Notes: generated by a model from the sequence alone, not told the origin. 33,523 nt of DNA from an uncultured Ruminobacter sp. (GCA_902764345.1 CACWVT010000017.1:1-33523), one strand, 5' to 3'; counted from the stretch's first letter, positions 1-8,225 are shown. Numbers and translations: made by a program.

Positions 1-99
1 AAAAATCAATACATGTTTTTAAAAAACACCCAAACCGCCTAGGATATGGGTTATGTTGTTATTTTCACTTTAAAACAAGTGGGAATCTCGAGTAATATA
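1..99. repeat. Left copy of 99-bp perfect inverted terminal repeat
   Basis: The first 99 bases are the exact reverse complement of bases 33425-33523, and identity stops at base 100 (c here, incompatible with t at 33424). The unit contains a CTCGAG site, a CACTT/AAGTG dyad, a CCTAGG palindrome, and, read outward, an ACCCA/TGGGT stem followed by GTTTTTT that resembles a terminator. No complete gene fits inside it. It most likely marks the edge of a longer repeated sequence, for example an insertion element present in at least two copies, where assembly stopped; 99 is also a common assembler word length. The identity is seen directly; the origin is inferred. Confidence 0.95.
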
Positions 100-399
100 C
101 ACACTTTCCGAATACACCGGAAATAACGGATCCTGAATGTTTTCACCTATACTTCCGGTGTATGACGAAAACAAATCAGCCTTTTCGGCCGCACTTCCGT
201 ACGAACTAAGCTCTTCATCATCGGATGAATCTCCGGGAACGGAGGTATCGGAATCATCTGTCCCGTTGTCTGAACCTGAAACCTGAGCGGTACTTCCGGC
301 GGAATCAGAACTGCCGTTACAGGCAGACAGAGAGACGGACAGAGAGGCGGAAATCAAAACGGCAAGAAGAGTCTTCTGAATATTTTTAAGACCACACAT
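70..399 (-). CDS. Lipoprotein, truncated at its C-terminus by the terminal repeat
   Basis: This encodes 109 residues. A signal peptide ends in a lipobox LSAC with Cys27 as the predicted lipidation site. It is followed by a Ser/Asp/Gly/Thr-rich acidic low-complexity linker (about residues 28-65) and a short start of what may be a globular part. GAGGA precedes the ATG by 11 bases. Codons 1-100 lie in unique sequence. Codon 101 begins exactly at base 99, so the last nine residues (YITRDSHLF) and the stop are supplied by the terminal repeat. The natural protein is therefore probably longer and has been cut by an insertion, or the reading frame only appears to end here because of the repeat junction. 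Family unknown. Confidence 0.6.
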   Translation of the reverse strand: MCGLKNIQKTLLAVLISASLSVSLSACNGSSDSAGSTAQVSGSDNGTDDSDTSVPGDSSDDEELSSYGSAAEKADLFSSYTGSIGENIQDPLFPVYSESVYITRDSHLF

Positions 400-828
400 A
401 AAATTTATAATCCTCAGTCTGGGTTATCTGGTTACTGTGATTACAAATTTATCCTGAACTTTGACTTTTATTATGAATACTGCGTTTTAATTATTGTAGC
501 TTATACGGCTTATTGAATTCTAACACTGACTCTGAACATCATATAAACCGGATGTTCGGATCGGCATACGCATGTAGAAGTAATTGTAATTAAAAAAAAG
601 GGAATTTTCGCGTTTAATTTACTTAAACACAGATATTTGCGAGTAAGCTCAAATAATGAGCCTTAGTTTCCGGCTTAAAAACAGACAGGCATTGGTTTTC
701 CGTTCAGGTTATGACATTCACGCCCAAACTTGAACAGATTTTCTCATGCGGAATGACATTGGGTCCTGATTTAAGAGATCTTCATAACCGTATGTCTCCG
801 GGAATCAGCCTGCCGGGGCTCTCAGGTT
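400..828. other. Non-coding stretch upstream of the truncated lipoprotein gene
   Basis: No convincing gene is present. It is AT-rich near 400-500 and presumably carries the promoter of the leftward lipoprotein gene, though no clear -35/-10 pair could be fixed. A 7-bp inverted repeat GAACATC/GATGTTC (534-540 and 551-557) is a possible operator or hairpin. Confidence 0.4.
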
Positions 829-984
829 CTATCTGACAAGACTGTATACGTGACTGTCTCCGTTTACCGTAATGGTTCCGGTGGAGGTGCCGCCGCTAAC
901 CTGAGGCATTTCGGTATAAAGACCATTAAATTCGGTACCGTCGCTCACGTTTACCTTCAATTCACAACGAAAATTGTAAAAAGT
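829..984 (-). pseudogene. Orphan C-terminal coding remnant
   Basis: On the minus strand a 51-codon frame runs open from just after a TAA (987-985) to a TAG (831-829) without an ATG. Its translation has a protein-like, Gly/Thr-rich beta-strand character and ends ...GTITVNGDSHVYSLVR. Codon choice resembles neighbouring genes. A GTG at 948 with GAAGG just upstream could start a 39-residue peptide, but the piece reads more like the 3' end of a lost gene. It lies on the same strand as, and upstream of, the truncated lipoprotein gene, so both may be relics of a lipoprotein locus. This is an inference from composition only. Confidence 0.35.
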
Positions 985-1088
985 TTACTATTTTTTTACA
1001 TTTTGTAACATGTCTTGCATCCACTCCCTAAAAGTTGTAGATTACATTCAGAATACAGATTTTTTAATAAAGTTTTGGGAGAACTATC

Positions 1089-1310
1089 ATGAAAAAATTT
1101 CTGTTTGTAGCTGCAGTGCTGTTAAATATGTGCTGGTTCAATCAGGCAATGGCAAGATGCAGTCCAAGTGCAGACTGTCGTACCTGCAATACCCCCGCAG
1201 AAACAAATGCCTGTGAAAAAGCCAAGGCTGAAATCGAATATCTTAACGCCAAGAAAAAGGCTCTGGAAAACTGTCACTGCAACTGTCACGAACACAGTCA
1301 CACCAGATAA
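1089..1310 (+). CDS. Small secreted Cys/His-rich protein
   Basis: This encodes 73 residues preceded by GGGAGA at good spacing. A signal peptide (KKF, then a hydrophobic core) ends near AMA-22, leaving about 51 mature residues. Seven cysteines (24, 30, 33, 42, 62, 64, 66) fall in the mature part. There is a charged helical middle (EKAKAEIEYLNAKKKALE, residues 43-60) and a tail CHCNCHEHSH at 62-71. The alternating Cys/His tail suggests metal binding, or disulfides given the export signal. No family is recognised. It stands alone, closed by the terminator at 1358-1397. Function unknown. Confidence 0.7.
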   Translation: MKKFLFVAAVLLNMCWFNQAMARCSPSADCRTCNTPAETNACEKAKAEIEYLNAKKKALENCHCNCHEHSHTR

Positions 1311-1357
1311 GTACGGTACAGGCTCATTACATAAGACGGAGCCGTACATAACAACAC

Positions 1358-1397
1358 AAAAGGGGCGGCACACTGCAAGTGCTCGCACCTTTTATTT
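1358..1397. terminator. Bidirectional intrinsic terminator
   Basis: A stem AAAAGG-g-GCG-GCAC pairs with GTGC-t-CGC-a-CCTTTT around loop ACTGCAA, with T-rich sequence after it and A-rich sequence before it. It lies between the convergent small Cys-rich gene and mpl and can serve both. Confidence 0.75.
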
Positions 1398-1460
1398 GTT
1401 ATGACAAAGTTCGTCACCGGATAAAATCGGATGTTACAGGTAACGAACCGTTGAATGTCA

Positions 1461-2816
1461 CTAACCTGACAGACCGTCAAGCAGTTTTTTCTGAATGCCG
1501 TTGAAACCGCCGTTGCTCATTACAAGAATCACATTACCTGGTTTAGCGGTTCTGATAATATCACCCACCATGGTCTCAAAATCATGACATACTCTGAATT
1601 TATCTCCGTCAGCAAGCTCGTCAGTATTCCACTTCAGCCCGTCCGGAGCATACATGAAAATCTCATCTGCAATAGCAAGCGATTCAGTAAGCTGCTCATG
1701 GTTCACACCCATCTTCATGGTATTTGAACGCGGCTCAAATACGGCTATTATGTGCCTATCCTTTCCAACCTTTTTTCTTAATCCGTCAAGAGTGGTTCTT
1801 ATTGCCGTAGGATGATGAGCAAAATCATCATAGACCTCAATGTTGTTGACGGTCCCCTTGAGCTCCATGCGACGCTTTGGCATCTTAAAGTCACACAGTG
1901 CCTCCACAGCCGTTTTGCGTGAAACCCCCACGTAAGCGGAAGCCTCAATGGCCATTAATGCATTAAGAACATTATGCAGGCCTATGGATTCCCAGTTTAC
2001 GGTTCCCACGATGCAGCCGTCGGCATCAACCACATCAAACGAACTGCCGTCATCCTTTAACAGTCTGTATGTTAAACCTGCACCTTCTCCTCCGGTGTAT
2101 ACCAGATTTGACCAGCACCCCATCTTAAGAACGTCATCAATTGCCTTATCCCCGTAAGGCGCAACGACCTCGCCTTTTCCAGGAATGATTCTGACCAGAT
2201 GATGGAACTGTTTCTTTATGGCATCAATATTTTCAAAAATATCAGCATGATCATATTCCAGATTATTTAGAATCTGTACAAATGGTCTGTAATGAACAAA
2301 CTTAGAGCGTTTATCAAAGAAAGCACAGTCATATTCATCTGATTCAATCACAAAATAAGGAGATTCGGTGATTCTTGCGGATATCCCGAAATTACCGGTA
2401 ACACCGCCTATAAGAAATCCCGGATTAAGCCCGGCATGTTCAAGAATCCAGGCAACCATGCTTGAGGTGGAAGTTTTTCCGTGAGTTCCTGCCACACCTA
2501 TTACCTTTTTGGAATTGAGCACGTAATTTTCCAGCCACTGAGGCCCGGAAATATAAGGGAGTCCCTCATTAAGCATGTATTCAACACAAGGAATGCCTCG
2601 CTTCATTGCATTCCCCACAATGATCAAGTCAGGAGCCGGTTGCAGCTGTTCGGCTCCGTATCCTTCCATTATTTCAATTCCCTGCTCCATCAGCATGGTA
2701 CTCATCGGAGGATATACATTCGCATCCGAACCGGTAACCTTATACCCCAACTGTTTGGCAATAACGGCAATTCCTCCCATAAAGGTTCCGCATATACCTA
2801 AAATATGAACATGCAT
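1461..2816 (-). CDS. mpl: UDP-N-acetylmuramate:L-alanyl-gamma-D-glutamyl-meso-diaminopimelate ligase
   Basis: Mpl joins recycled murein tripeptide to UDP-MurNAc in the cytoplasm, feeding peptidoglycan synthesis. The protein begins MHVHILGICGTFMGG, almost as in E. coli Mpl. It has the Mur-ligase ATP loop GVAGTHGKTSTSS (about residues 107-119), the EYDCAFFDKRSKFVHY and LNNLEYDHADIF segments, YDDFAHHP, EPRSNTMKMG and a C-terminal VMSNGGF. At 451 residues the length matches the family. The start at 2816 is chosen because GGGAGGAGGA lies just upstream and homologues begin there; an in-frame ATG at 2846 would add ten unconserved residues. It appears monocistronic. Confidence 0.95.
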   Translation of the reverse strand: MHVHILGICGTFMGGIAVIAKQLGYKVTGSDANVYPPMSTMLMEQGIEIMEGYGAEQLQPAPDLIIVGNAMKRGIPCVEYMLNEGLPYISGPQWLENYVLNSKKVIGVAGTHGKTSTSSMVAWILEHAGLNPGFLIGGVTGNFGISARITESPYFVIESDEYDCAFFDKRSKFVHYRPFVQILNNLEYDHADIFENIDAIKKQFHHLVRIIPGKGEVVAPYGDKAIDDVLKMGCWSNLVYTGGEGAGLTYRLLKDDGSSFDVVDADGCIVGTVNWESIGLHNVLNALMAIEASAYVGVSRKTAVEALCDFKMPKRRMELKGTVNNIEVYDDFAHHPTAIRTTLDGLRKKVGKDRHIIAVFEPRSNTMKMGVNHEQLTESLAIADEIFMYAPDGLKWNTDELADGDKFRVCHDFETMVGDIIRTAKPGNVILVMSNGGFNGIQKKLLDGLSG

Positions 2817-3268
2817 TCTGATCCTCCTCCCGTAGGTTCCCGGCATATGATATTACGATGCCGTTCATCATCAGCTTTACGCTGTTCCGTAAACAATAGA
2901 ATTTAACAGGCATAATATAGCACAACAGAATTCAAAGCCTAACTTTTTAAGTCCGAACCGTGCTCAAAATCTCCAGTAACCTGTCGGTTAGGCAGTATGA
3001 ACAATAACAACCTTAACAAGGAAACAAATATTTTCTAGAGCGACATCATACAAATAAACATAACAAATAGACTTTTACACATCAGATAATCATAATCCCC
3101 AATGCAGGATGGTCAGTATCTTCAGTTCTGATACTTCACTGAATCGGAATATTCGGTTTTTCAGAATTTTTTATTCTAAAAACCACGTTACCATCACCTG
3201 CTTTCACCGTCGGAGATGGTGAGGATGATACTGACAGTTATTGTGATATTTTATAATTAGGATTTAAA
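2817..3268. other. Divergent intergenic region with several inverted repeats
   Basis: It separates leftward mpl from the rightward small periplasmic gene and must carry both promoters. Visible structure: TAACC-tgtc-GGTTA near 2980; AGTATC (3115-3120), which can pair with GATACT at 3130-3135 or, as the longer GTCAGTATC (3112-3120), with GATACTGAC at 3227-3235; AGAAT/ATTCT near 3163-3177; and ACCATC/GATGGT (3190-3195 and 3215-3220). The alternatives could form a structured leader for the downstream gene. No known riboswitch is recognised. Confidence 0.4.
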
Positions 3269-3661
3269 ATGAAAAAATTAATTGCTGCTTGCGCATTATT
3301 ACTTTCTTCTGTTGCTTTTGCAGGTATTCCTGCCGGCTATGAAGAAGTTGAAACCAATGCCGAAAATCAGAGAGTTTTTGTAAACAATGCCACTGGTGCA
3401 AGTTTCAGCATTATGGCTCAGACCAACCCTGAAACCGTATCTGCTAAGGCTGTAGCTGAAGAAGCAGCTTCTCAGCTCGGTTGTAAGGGCGGCGTTGAAG
3501 GCGATGATAACTTTGCAGAAGCTTCAGAATGCACCATTGAAGGTCAGTCTTTAAACTATGCCGTAATCATCAGCGGTAACGACATGGTTGTATTCTACGC
3601 TAACGACAAGGTTACCGAAGAAGACGTTAACGCTTTCGCAAACTGGATTATGAATGAATAA
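3269..3661 (+). CDS. Small periplasmic protein of unknown function
   Basis: This encodes 130 residues, with AGGA before the ATG. A signal peptide (MKKLIAACALLLSSVAFA) is probably cleaved after residue 18, giving a soluble periplasmic protein of about 112 residues. Two cysteines in the mature part (72 and 88) flank a Gly/acidic loop and could form a disulfide. Codon choice (GTT, GCT, GAA, CTG/TTA) is strongly biased, as in highly expressed genes such as the adjacent ppa. It is monocistronic, with a strong terminator right after it and a long structured upstream region. No family recognised. The unknown secreted protein at 12728 shares the general pattern of a helix, a Gly-Cys, a second Cys 14-16 residues on, then a Tyr-containing strand; that link is speculative. 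Confidence 0.75.
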   Translation: MKKLIAACALLLSSVAFAGIPAGYEEVETNAENQRVFVNNATGASFSIMAQTNPETVSAKAVAEEAASQLGCKGGVEGDDNFAEASECTIEGQSLNYAVIISGNDMVVFYANDKVTEEDVNAFANWIMNE

Positions 3662-3707
3662 TTGTTTTCCGACCAATAGTCGAAAATTTTTATGACATCA
3701 TAAAATG

Positions 3708-3742
3708 ATGGCCGGTATACTGTTACCGGCCATTGTTTTTTT
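3708..3742 (+). terminator. Intrinsic terminator
   Basis: A perfect 10-bp stem ATGGCCGGTA/TACCGGCCAT with a 6-base loop is followed by TG and a run of seven T. It ends the transcript of the small periplasmic gene. Confidence 0.85.
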
Positions 3743-3821
3743 CATTCCGGATAACGCCACACCACCATGGATTCAAAAGTCCTGATTCAGAACCTTTCCC
3801 TTATTCACAATCACAAAGATA

Positions 3822-3855
3822 GTGAAAAAGCTTGCAATATCTAATATAATATTGC
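3822..3855 (+). promoter_or_regulatory. ppa promoter with a dyad around the -10 box
   Basis: TATAAT at 3845-3850 sits 17 bp after GTGAAA (3822-3827, 4 of 6 to TTGACA). The -10 lies within a perfect inverted repeat GCAATAT (3834-3840)/ATATTGC (3849-3855), which could be an operator or only chance in AT-rich sequence. Confidence 0.55.
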
Positions 3856-3888
3856 CAATTTTTAATAATCTATCTAAGGAACTTAATC

Positions 3889-4422
3889 ATGATTTTAGAC
3901 AACATTCCAGCAGGCAAGGAATTACCTGAAGATCTTTATGCAATTATTGAAATTCCTCAGAACGCAGACCCAATCAAGTACGAAGTAGACAAGGCTTCCG
4001 GTGCTGTTTTCGTAGATCGTTTCATGGCAACTCCTATGTTCTACCCATGCAACTACGGTTTCATCAACCACTCTCTTTCTCTTGACGGCGATCCTATCGA
4101 CGTTTTAATTCCAACCCCATATCCGTTACTCCCTGGTTCAGTAATCCGTTGCCGTCCAGTAGCTATGCTCAAGATGACCGATGAATCAGGTGAAGACACC
4201 AAGATCATTGCAGTTCCACACAGCAAGCTCACCAAGCTCTACGAAAACATCAAGGATGTTGACGATCTTCCTGAATTACTCAAGGGTCAGATCAAGCACT
4301 TCTTCGAACACTACAAGGAACTCGAAGCTGGTAAGTGGGTTCGCGTAGACGGTTGGGACAACAAGGCTGCCGCAATCAAGGAAATCGAAGCTTCAATCAA
4401 GCGCTACGAAGAACAGAAGTAA
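3889..4422 (+). CDS. ppa: Inorganic pyrophosphatase
   Basis: Ppa hydrolyses cytoplasmic pyrophosphate to two phosphates and so drives biosynthetic reactions forward. The 177 residues match the bacterial hexameric family in length. They carry its hallmarks: [15 protein letters not shown], the [17 protein letters not shown] segment, the metal-binding motif [16 protein letters not shown], and the C-terminal [11 protein letters not shown] followed by [14 protein letters not shown] precedes the ATG. The gene is monocistronic, with its own TATAAT promoter and terminator, and its codon use indicates high expression. Confidence 0.97.
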   Translation: MILDNIPAGKELPEDLYAIIEIPQNADPIKYEVDKASGAVFVDRFMATPMFYPCNYGFINHSLSLDGDPIDVLIPTPYPLLPGSVIRCRPVAMLKMTDESGEDTKIIAVPHSKLTKLYENIKDVDDLPELLKGQIKHFFEHYKELEAGKWVRVDGWDNKAAAIKEIEASIKRYEEQK

Positions 4423-4433
4423 TTTATTACATA

Positions 4434-4497
4434 TCGTACCAACGGTACGACTGTTACTTACGGAAAGGGAGAAAGTATCACGCTTTCTCCCTTTTTT
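4434..4497 (+). terminator. ppa 3' hairpin and intrinsic terminator
   Basis: A small hairpin TCGTACC-aac-GGTACGA (4434-4450) follows the stop codon. Then comes an 11-bp stem AAGGGAGAAAG/CTTTCTCCCTT (4465-4493) with a TTTTTT tail, which is the terminator proper. The first hairpin lacks a T-run and may protect the mRNA end. Confidence 0.85.
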
Positions 4498-4549
4498 ACA
4501 GAATATTCGGACATTGTCATCAGCAGTCTCGTTGAAATGGCAATGTATG

Positions 4550-4582
4550 AAAAAAAAGAAGCGGAAACATCTTCCCGCCTCT
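4550..4582 (-). terminator. apbE terminator
   Basis: On the minus strand AGAGGCGG pairs with CCGCTTCT (8 bp, one G-T pair, 10-base loop) and is followed by eight T. It lies 32 bases after the apbE stop codon. Confidence 0.8.
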
Positions 4583-4613
4583 TCTCTGAATTCAAACCTT
4601 ATGCAATGATCGA

Positions 4614-5681
4614 TTATTCACATTCCAGATATCTGTGCATCGCACGGCTGTAATGTGTTTCAAATCCGTCGTCATTAGCGTTTCTGGTTACAACATATAT
4701 GGCAATATTGCGTTCATTTGCATACTTAAGAGCTGCTTCTCCCCCCTTCACCATAAGACCGGTGTCAATGGCATCCGTCCACAGTGCGGAAGGACCTACA
4801 ACGGTAACCGAAACCGTTTTATGGTCAACAGGTCTTCCGGTGGTAGGATCGATTATGTGAGAAAAAGTCTTTCCGTCCTTGCCGGCAATAAAGTTTCTGT
4901 AACTGCCGGCCGTGGAAATCGCCTGTCCCTTCGTGCATACTGGAACGATTACATTCCTGCCGACCGCATGCTCATTGCTTGGATCTTCAATGGCGATAAC
5001 CCAGTCCTTGCCACGGTTGTTAACACCTTTGGTTCGAATGGCCCCCGCAACGGACACCATGTAATTCTGTACTCCCTTGCGATCAAGAAGCTCCGCAAGC
5101 TTATCAGCACCGTACCCTTCACCAACGGTAGCCAGATCGATATAGATGTCAGGGTTATCTTTCTTGAGATATGCAGAATCCTTTCCGATGGTTACATGAA
5201 TCTTATCGAGACCGGTATTGGCTTTGGCTGCATTAATTTCTTCCAGTGTAGGAGGATTACCGTCGCGGTTAACCTTCTTAGGTCCGAACCCCCACAGATT
5301 AACCAGAGGTCCGACGGTGATGTCGGTTGCACCGTTCAGATCATTACCTACTCTGAGACTTTCAATGATAACATCAGCCATGTCCTGCGTTATCGGGAAA
5401 GGCTCTGTTGATTTTGAACGATTGAACTTTGACAGAACGCTGTCTTTGTCAAAGGCAGATATGTCTTTATTAATTTTATGAAGAACTTCTTCAGCATCCC
5501 TGTCCAGACCTTTTTGACCACCGGGATAATCCCCGACAACCGTAATACTGAAAAAGGTTCCCATTGTTTTGCCGTCAGCGTGAATCTCATCCTTGGGAGC
5601 ACTGGCAAAATCACAGCCCGTAACTGCAGCTGACAGTACGGCAGTGAATAAAACATTTTTTATAAAATTATTGTTTTTCAT
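4614..5681 (-). CDS. apbE: FAD:protein FMN transferase, lipoprotein
   Basis: ApbE transfers FMN from FAD onto a threonine of target proteins, notably NqrB, NqrC and RnfG/RnfD, on the periplasmic side. The 355-residue protein has a lipobox VTGC (Cys23). It carries the family motifs in order: DGKTMGTFFSIT, the LSKFN segment, DITVGPLVNLWGFGP, DLATVGEGYG, AISTAGSYRNF, HIIDPTTGRPV, and the metal-binding WTDAIDTGLMV. AGAGGAT precedes the ATG. It follows nqrM on the same strand with a 111-bp gap, consistent with a role in maturing the Na+-NQR complex. The nqrABCDEF genes are not in the window. Confidence 0.95.
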   Translation of the reverse strand: MKNNNFIKNVLFTAVLSAAVTGCDFASAPKDEIHADGKTMGTFFSITVVGDYPGGQKGLDRDAEEVLHKINKDISAFDKDSVLSKFNRSKSTEPFPITQDMADVIIESLRVGNDLNGATDITVGPLVNLWGFGPKKVNRDGNPPTLEEINAAKANTGLDKIHVTIGKDSAYLKKDNPDIYIDLATVGEGYGADKLAELLDRKGVQNYMVSVAGAIRTKGVNNRGKDWVIAIEDPSNEHAVGRNVIVPVCTKGQAISTAGSYRNFIAGKDGKTFSHIIDPTTGRPVDHKTVSVTVVGPSALWTDAIDTGLMVKGGEAALKYANERNIAIYVVTRNANDDGFETHYSRAMHRYLECE

Positions 5682-5792
5682 ACATCCTCTAATAATAATT
5701 TTTTAAAATTATTCATTAGTGCCATAAATGCGCATCCTACACATTCTCATTCATTGGTCTTCTAGCGTACCAAATACGACAGAACGATCTAA

Positions 5793-6002
5793 TCAGTTCT
5801 GCCCCTTTTCACCTCTTAATTCGGCAATCTTGTTTTTAATTCTTCTCTTAAAACAAGGTTTTTCACAGCTGCATACCTTATCAACACCCACGTTGGCAAG
5901 TCCGCCGCATGAACCATTAATTACCTTCTTCTGAAAAATATAACCAATTCCGGCAAGAAGAAAGAACAAAGCAAAAATAATCAATGTATACAAAAAAATC
6001 AT
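5793..6002 (-). CDS. nqrM: Na+-NQR maturation protein NqrM
   Basis: NqrM is needed to assemble the iron centre of the Na+-translocating NADH:quinone reductase in the inner membrane. The 69 residues have one N-terminal transmembrane helix (about 3-23) followed by the Cys motif GSCGG (Cys32) and CSCEKPC (44, 46, 50), then a basic tail. These match the DUF539/NqrM family with its four conserved cysteines. AGGTGA precedes the ATG. It is upstream of apbE, whereas apbE usually precedes nqrM downstream of nqrF. A CAGAAC/GTTCTG dyad (5780-5801) overlaps its stop codon and could affect readthrough into apbE. Confidence 0.92.
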   Translation of the reverse strand: MIFLYTLIIFALFFLLAGIGYIFQKKVINGSCGGLANVGVDKVCSCEKPCFKRRIKNKIAELRGEKGQN

Positions 6003-6388
6003 TATTTTTCACCTGAAATTTTTACCGCACTCATACATTTTTGTTCTGTCTTTGATTCTGCTGTTAAAAAAATAAAAGCAACAATCAGTATGAGTTTATC
6101 ACGCATAAATTTCTTGAATTTTATCACAGATTATCAAAATTTGCTATATATCACACTTTGACCTAATCAACATTTTATATATCAATGAACTGACCTCTGC
6201 CTTCACGATGATATTTTTTTCAGTAACTGTCTTTTTTTTGATAAAATAACGGCGATTTTACAGACTCCATCCGAACGGCGGAACGTAATGAAAAAAACGT
6301 TCACCAGATGCGGTATCTGCCGGATTTTTCAGACGTGACGGAGCCGATCCAAAGGTTATTTTTAATTTAGTCCAGGACATTAAAAAAA
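6003..6388. other. Divergent intergenic region between nqrM and proS
   Basis: No gene is seen. Visible elements: an 8-bp inverted repeat ACTCATAC (6029-6036)/GTATGAGT (6088-6095) on the nqrM side; TTGAATTTTATCAC (6114-6127), 8 of 10 to an FNR box and also partly CRP-like; and on the proS side short stems CAGAT-gcggt-ATCTG and AACGT/ACGTT near 6284-6325 in a probable leader. The regulatory boxes are weak matches. AGGA before proS is about 11 bases from its ATG. Confidence 0.35.
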
Positions 6389-8110
6389 ATGCGCACAAGC
6401 AAATTTTTATTATCTACTCTTAAGGAAACTCCTGCTGAAGCATCAATCGCCAGCCATCAGCTGATGCTCAGAGCAGGTTTAATCAGACAGTTAGCCTCAG
6501 GTTTGTACATTTGGTTACCGACCGGCCAGAGAGTTCTGCAGAAGGTTCAAAACATCATCAGAGAGGAAATGGATAAGTCCGGGGCACTTGAAATCAACAT
6601 GCCTGTAGTTCAGCCGGCCGAACTGTGGCAGGAATCGGGACGATGGGAGCATTATGGTCCTGAACTCTGTCGTTTTACCGACCGTAAGGATAACAGCTTC
6701 GTTCTTGGACCAACCCACGAAGAAGTCGTAACCTGGCTGTCCCGCTATGAAATCAAGAGCTACAAGCAGTTACCTATCAATCTGTACCAGATTCAGACTA
6801 AGTTTAGAGATGAGGTAAGACCTAGATTCGGTGTAATGAGAGGCCGTGAATTCGTAATGAAAGACTCCTACTCATTCCATCTCAATAAGGAAAGTCTGAG
6901 AGAAACCTATGAACTCATGTACAACACCTACTGCCGTATTTTTGACAGACTCGGTCTGACCTATCGTCCTGTTGAAGCTGATACCGGCTCCATCGGCGGC
7001 AGTCACTCTCACGAATTCCAGGTTCTGGCTGATGCGGGTGAAGACATTATTGCCTTTTCAACCGAATCTGACTATGCGGCAAACATTGAAATGGCTGAAG
7101 CCGTAGCACCATCAGAACCAAGAAAGGCTCCGGAAAAGGAAATGGAACGCATCAGCACTCCTGATGCAAAGACTATTGAAGAAGTTGCCAAGTTCTTAAA
7201 CGTAAATGAAAAGAATTTATGCAAGTCTCTTGTAGTTCACGGATTTAATCAGCAGACCGGAGAAAAAGAGCTTGTTCTGCTTGTTCTTCGCGGCGATCAC
7301 GAACTGAACGAAGTAAAGGCCGAAAAGATTCCTGGCATTGCCAAGCCTCTTACCATGGCTACCGATGAGGAAATCAGAAAGACATTCGGTGCCGCACCGG
7401 GCTCCCTCGGTCCGGTAGGCTTTAACGGCCGCATCATTGTGGACAGAACGGCTAACGCATGCAGTGATTTCTACTGCGGTGCCAACGAAGACGGTTTCCA
7501 CCTTGGAGGAGTAAACTGGGATCGCGACGTTCAGAACTACGAAGTTCAGGATCTGCGCTGTGTTGTTGAAGGCGACCCAAGCCCTGACGGAAAGGGAACC
7601 CTGGTATTAAAGCACGGTATCGAAGTCGGTCAGGTATTCGAACTGGGCACAAAATACTCTCAGGCCATGAACTGTACCGTTCTTAATGAAGCAGGACAGA
7701 ACATTCCTATGGAAATGGGCTGTTACGGCATAGGTGTTACCCGTGTTATTGCAGCCGCCATTGAGCAGAACCATGACGACAAGGGCATAGTATGGCCTGC
7801 TGCCATGGCTCCGTTCCAGATTGCCATTATTCCAATCAACTACAACAAGAGCGAAACCGTAAAGCAGGAAGCCGACAGACTCTATCAGGAACTCATCGCA
7901 AAGGGATATGAAGTCATTCTTGATGACAGAGGAGAACGTCCTGGCGTAATGTTTGCGGACATGAAGCTTATCGGTGTTCCTCACTCAATCATTCTCGGAG
8001 AAAAATCACTTGCCGACGGCATGGCTGAATACGAAAGCAGAACCAGCGATGAAAAGGTTAAGTTACCTCTCGCTGAAATAGTTGCGAACATAGAATCTCA
8101 GCTTCAGTAG
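6389..8110 (+). CDS. proS: Prolyl-tRNA synthetase
   Basis: ProS charges tRNA-Pro with proline in the cytoplasm. The 573 residues correspond to the bacterial type with an editing insertion. The start [18 protein letters not shown] is nearly that of E. coli. Class II motif 1 lies around [18 protein letters not shown], TxE-type loop [12 protein letters not shown], motif 2 around [21 protein letters not shown], an INS/YbaK-like editing domain at roughly 225-405, motif 3 [11 protein letters not shown], and a C-terminal anticodon-binding domain. It is monocistronic and convergent with bioA, sharing the terminator at 8159. Confidence 0.97.
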   Translation: MRTSKFLLSTLKETPAEASIASHQLMLRAGLIRQLASGLYIWLPTGQRVLQKVQNIIREEMDKSGALEINMPVVQPAELWQESGRWEHYGPELCRFTDRKDNSFVLGPTHEEVVTWLSRYEIKSYKQLPINLYQIQTKFRDEVRPRFGVMRGREFVMKDSYSFHLNKESLRETYELMYNTYCRIFDRLGLTYRPVEADTGSIGGSHSHEFQVLADAGEDIIAFSTESDYAANIEMAEAVAPSEPRKAPEKEMERISTPDAKTIEEVAKFLNVNEKNLCKSLVVHGFNQQTGEKELVLLVLRGDHELNEVKAEKIPGIAKPLTMATDEEIRKTFGAAPGSLGPVGFNGRIIVDRTANACSDFYCGANEDGFHLGGVNWDRDVQNYEVQDLRCVVEGDPSPDGKGTLVLKHGIEVGQVFELGTKYSQAMNCTVLNEAGQNIPMEMGCYGIGVTRVIAAAIEQNHDDKGIVWPAAMAPFQIAIIPINYNKSETVKQEADRLYQELIAKGYEVILDDRGERPGVMFADMKLIGVPHSIILGEKSLADGMAEYESRTSDEKVKLPLAEIVANIESQLQ

Positions 8111-8117
8111 TAAATAT

Positions 8118-8203
8118 GTCATTCTGCCTGAAGAATGACGATAGCTGACCGAAAAACAATCCCGGATTTCCTGTAATGTTTTGAAATCCGGGATTTTCTG
8201 TTT
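8118..8203. terminator. Hairpin plus bidirectional terminator between proS and bioA
   Basis: First hairpin: GTCATTCT-gcctga-AGAATGAC (8118-8139). Main terminator: 12-bp perfect stem ATCCCGGATTTC/GAAATCCGGGAT (8159-8194) followed by TTTCTGTTTT on the plus strand. The reverse direction reads TTGTTTTT after the stem, so it can also stop bioA transcripts. Confidence 0.85.
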
Positions 8204-8225
8204 TAGCTGAAGATCTTCCGCAGAA

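Noticed and set aside
661-835. Open plus-strand stretch with an ATG at 710 and about 42 codons
   Set aside because: No ribosome site, no recognisable sequence and partly antisense to the remnant at 829-984; probably chance.
3100-3268. A known riboswitch class upstream of the small periplasmic gene
   Set aside because: Stems are present but no conserved core of TPP, cobalamin, FMN, SAM, lysine or similar riboswitches could be recognised.
4635-5411. 258-codon plus-strand frame opposite apbE
   Set aside because: It is the antisense of a well-recognised ApbE sequence, with implausible composition.
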